NCBI RefSeq assembly: GCF_032884065.1
Contig: NC_088867.1
Location: 44,455,453 to 44,519,452 of the forward strand
Length of the DNA: 64,000 nt
DNA from: Artemia franciscana
Taxonomy: Eukaryota > Arthropoda > Branchiopoda > Anostraca > Artemiidae
Direction: 5' to 3'
The notes under the pieces were generated by a model, which was given only the letters and a program-made list of their open reading frames with translations, was not told the origin of the DNA and made no database searches. A program made the translations under genes and the position numbers. Shown here one piece after another: positions 60,875-64,000 of the stretch (position 1 is the stretch's first letter; each line of letters starts with the position of its first letter).

Positions 60875-60889
60875 GTAAGGAAATTCTGA

Positions 60890-61787
60890 TCGTGTCCTCA
60901 ACCCTTACTTCTAATAGTTTTATAATCTTCTATCCACTACTGAGGGAGATTTCGTTAGAGTTGTTGCCACGCTTAAAGTGTCCTTCGAGCTGTGCGTACA
61001 CTTTGAACCTATTTTGACCTCACCTTCAATGTATGAAAATGGTCATTAGATCCCCTAGTGATGAGTTTTATCAATAACCTGCTTTAGAAGGCTTGACTTT
61101 GCAAGTACCCTCTAAATTTTGAATCTGGGTTGCCACTCTACAGTTTTACTTTTTGCTTAATTTTGGTGAAATACCCATGTATAATGGAATGATTTCCATT
61201 GTACTAAGTACAGCAAAACAATTACTAAATGCGGCAACCATGTTTTTATTAGCTCTCAAAGTTTTGGTAAATACTTGCTCAGTATGTAATAAAATATATA
61301 AGTGATTGCAGATATTCTTCAGATTCAAAAAAATAACATGATTGTACCATGTTTAGAAGTAATTAATACAAATTATTCCTCCTAAGGCTATAAAACTTTC
61401 CAGAACTATAGAGATGTACATATCTCTTTCCCAAACTCTTCACATCCTAATGGACAATGCTTTACAATAAAACCGTAGTTCCTTTTGTGTGCTTAGGGGT
61501 CGAACTATTTTAACAGCCTCTGAACAAACTTGAATCGTCATTGGCGTCAATGGGGGCCAGGGGATTTTTTTTCACTCCTAGGTTTTGAAAAAAATACCTG
61601 TTTTGGAGTATTTATGAAAAAATGGGCCTTTTCGGGTACTTTATTAAAAGATAAAAAAGCTACCAATTCCCAGGGGATATTGGATAGCACATTTTACCTC
61701 TCCGCCCAAATTTTTATGAATTTATACTATTTTCAATGATACTGTTTTTTCTGTTTCTACTGAAACTTGACGAGTTAGCTGCTACTG

Positions 61788-61790
<3 letters not shown>
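60890..61790. other. Intron sequence, no feature
   Basis: AT-rich intron of the secreted-protein gene. Confidence 0.5.

Positions 61791-61791
<1 letters not shown>

Positions 61792-61872
<81 letters not shown>
61792..61872. repeat. (CT)n microsatellite
   Basis: About 40 CT units. Leu/Ser frames over it are artefacts. Followed by a pyrimidine-rich stretch to about 61975, and a 30-bp near-repeat GCCATCTGTCTTCATYCCAA at 61980 and 62029. Confidence 0.95.
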
Positions 61873-61875
<3 letters not shown>

Positions 61876-62389
61876 CCCTTTCTCTCTCTCATCCTTCTCT
61901 GTCTCCCTTTCTCTGTTACCTCCTCACACTCCTTTTTTCTTTCTCATTCTATCTTTTTTCTTTTTCTCTGCCACTCGTTTGCCATCTGTCTTCATCCCAA
62001 GGGTGATAATTCTTTCTACCCCTTATTTGCCATCTGTCTTCATTCCAAGGGTATTAGATGTTTATTTTCTTGGTTTATCAAGTTGTATACTCATAGTTGC
62101 GCATTGGCAGTCTTTATTTGCCCAGGGTTAGATTACCACGCGTGTGCTCTTTTGGCTATTATTTATTTATCTGTTTTTTTTTAACTGACTACAAGCTGAT
62201 TCGCTCGCTTATAAGCTATTGGCTGTTCTTTACAGTGTCTTATCACTACGTAGGATGCTTTGTGGAATATGTTGCCGATATTTGATGGGTTGGAACCAAT
62301 AATGGTTGCTAAATTCCTGTCCAGTGAGGGGGGGGGGAGTTCAACTCCCCAAGAAACATGAACCAGTTTGAGAAGATCCTTTGAGAAGT

Positions 62390-63760
62390 AATTTCAGGTG
62401 TAACGAACTATAGGTAAGGGGCGGCCCGGCTCAATAGTAGCCGAAGCTCTAAACAACGGAATTCTGATGAAAAAAAAATCTATGTATAAAAAGAATTGAA
62501 TTTTTTTCTGATTTTAAATATATATTTTTTATTATGTTTATTTATACTCATCAAAAGCTACGAGCCTTAGAAAATTTGCATGATTTTTGAAAAAAAGGGG
62601 AAAGAACCCCTAAAATCCATAAAATCTCAATGAAAATCTCACCATCAGATTCAGCGTAACAGAGAATGCTACTGTAGTGGTTTCAAGCTCCTATCTGCAA
62701 AAATGTGGAACTTTGTACTTTTTGCCAGAAGAAAGATCACGGATGCGGGTTTTTCCCAGGGGTGATCGTATCGATACATTGGGCCTATAACATCGGGAGA
62801 GGCTCATTCTAATGGAAGTTAAAAGCTCTAGTGCACTTTTTAAGTGACAAAAAATGGAGGGCAACTAGGCCCCCTCCCAAGCCATTTTTTCCAAAGTCGT
62901 CCAATCAAAAATATGAGGCTGTCATTGTGTTCAGCATAGTTGAACGGCATAATAACTATGTTTTTGGAGATAACATAACTTCCCCATAGCCCCCCAGGAA
63001 AGGTCTAAGTTATCAAATTTGCCCAATGCTTACGTACAGTACCTGTATAATATTAGTATTTTGGAAAGTATGCATACATTTTCCAGGTGAGGACGGGAGG
63101 AAAATTTTTTTGCACAGGGGGTTTGCACTGGGAGAATTTTCCATGGAGAGGGAATTTTTTAGTGAGTGATCTTTTCAGGGGAAACTGAATACTGGAGGAA
63201 TTTGCCAGAATTCCTATACAGAATTTCCTGATATGTCTTGCTTTCTCTTTATTGAATCAATTTTACAAGTGGAGCTGTTAAGGGTAATTATCCGAGGTAA
63301 GTTTTCCCCAAAATTGAATTGTCTAGAGGATATTTACGTGGGAGGGGGATTTTTCCGTGAAAATGGAGCCAGATTCCCTGGCGTTATTTAAAAAACGATC
63401 AGAAATTAAATTAAAAAACAAGTTTTTTAACTGGAAGTTAGGATCAATATTAAAACTTAAAATGAACAGAAATTACTACGTATGCGAGTGAGATTGCCCC
63501 CTCCACCATACCTAATTTCTTACGCTAAAGTTTAAATTTTTTCAATTCTTTAAAAACGACTCCTGAAACACAAAGGACATTTAATTAGAACAATAAGTTT
63601 TCTTTTTAAAGTCAAAAACTTTAGCGTAGAGAGCGAGGTGTTGAGCAGGGGGCAATCCCCTTCGTACCCGTAATAATTTCTGTTTGTTCTAAGTTTTAGT
63701 ATTGCTCCTTACTTTCAGCTGAAAAAATCACTTTTTATTTAATAATCAACAGAGAATCAA
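62390..63760 (+). repeat. R1 repeat, diverged copy in intron
   Basis: Starts with GTAACGAACTATAGGTAAGG, a decayed hairpin end, and continues through the same modules as copies X and Y inverted. It ends with a foldback (63418-63545 with 63600-63740) around CTTTAGCGTA cores. Ends about 55 bp before the exon 2 acceptor. Confidence 0.7.
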
Positions 63761-63814
63761 AAGAAACAATTGATTTTCTGGCAACTTTTATTACTAATAA
63801 TATACTCTTTACAG

Positions 63815-64000
63815 ATCCCATCTGACACGACGTTTACTTATACATATGCCCATGTTGGCAAAGGTTTCAAGCGTGAGCTTCATATAGCAGACTGCATATG
63901 GCGCAGTCCAGGAGACCTCAAAATCGCAATGCCGTGTCCCGCATGTATGCGTCATGTTGTCGTGGATAAAAACACCACACATAGCGATCCTGGGACGGAC
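63815..64000 (+). CDS. Secreted cysteine-rich protein, exon 2 (partial)
   Basis: A strong acceptor (polypyrimidine tract ATACTCTTTACAG) precedes 63815. The phase-0 frame is open for all 62 codons to the window edge, with SDTTFTYTYAHVGKGFKREL, ADCIWRSPGD, and MPCPACMRHVVVDKN. Cys at 107, 121 and 124 (a CPxC pair) bring the total to seven, and NTT is a possible N-glycosylation site. Joined to exon 1 across a 2.94-kb intron it gives 142 residues, C-terminus beyond the window. Function unknown; disulfide-rich extracellular protein inferred. Confidence 0.6.
   Translation, partial: MPSDTTFTYTYAHVGKGFKRELHIADCIWRSPGDLKIAMPCPACMRHVVVDKNTTHSDPGTD

Noticed and set aside
61736..62131. 131-codon Leu/Ser frame
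   Set aside because: (CT)n microsatellite and pyrimidine-rich sequence in an intron.

Overview
This window is animal nuclear DNA, AT-rich and dominated by transposable elements and simple repeats. There are no operons or bacterial signals. The real coding signal is short exons with GT-AG borders far apart in repeat-filled introns. The LINE, Helitron and foldback repeats resemble families I associate with arthropods, most of all branchiopod crustaceans such as Artemia. That species-level guess is recall, not proof (about 0.5).

Main gene: a minus-strand gene covers 40625 down to 9909 and continues to the left. I assembled six exons (40625-40539, 34593-34482, 29204-29027, 18607-18437, 14425-14244, 10165-9909) whose reading phases match at every junction, giving 329 uninterrupted codons. 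The product looks like TAF1B, the TFIIB-related subunit of the RNA polymerase I promoter factor SL1/TIF-IB: an N-terminal zinc ribbon, an acidic linker, then the two cyclin-like folds. The C-terminal exons were not found and probably lie left of position 1.

Second gene: a plus-strand gene enters at the right edge (exon 60635-60874, exon from 63815 past 64000). It encodes a secreted, cysteine-rich protein of a family I do not recognise.

Layout. 1-1830: two Helitrons head to tail on the minus strand. 1.9-9.7 kb: Helitron helicase remnants, an AP-endonuclease LINE fragment, a long decayed gag/EN/RT LINE, and a duplicated Helitron N-terminus. 9.9-40.6 kb: TAF1B, with antisense LINEs in introns 4 and 5, two satellite-like arrays (22.3-24.7 and 24.9-27.2 kb) and a foldback-like region in intron 3, a Helitron nested inside another Helitron in intron 2, and a trinucleotide-rich array, a degenerate hammerhead-like motif and two inverted-repeat elements in intron 1. 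40.8-51.4 kb: a LINE fragment close to the TAF1B start, a degenerate TTF-type hAT transposase, and three LINE reverse-transcriptase fragments. 51.4-57.75 kb: copies of a TIR/foldback repeat (here R1), including a 790-bp near-perfect palindrome. 57.75-64 kb: AT-rich intergenic DNA, the secreted-protein gene and another R1 copy in its intron.

Every transposon protein seen is broken or partial, so I expect only the two exon-structured genes to make conserved host proteins.
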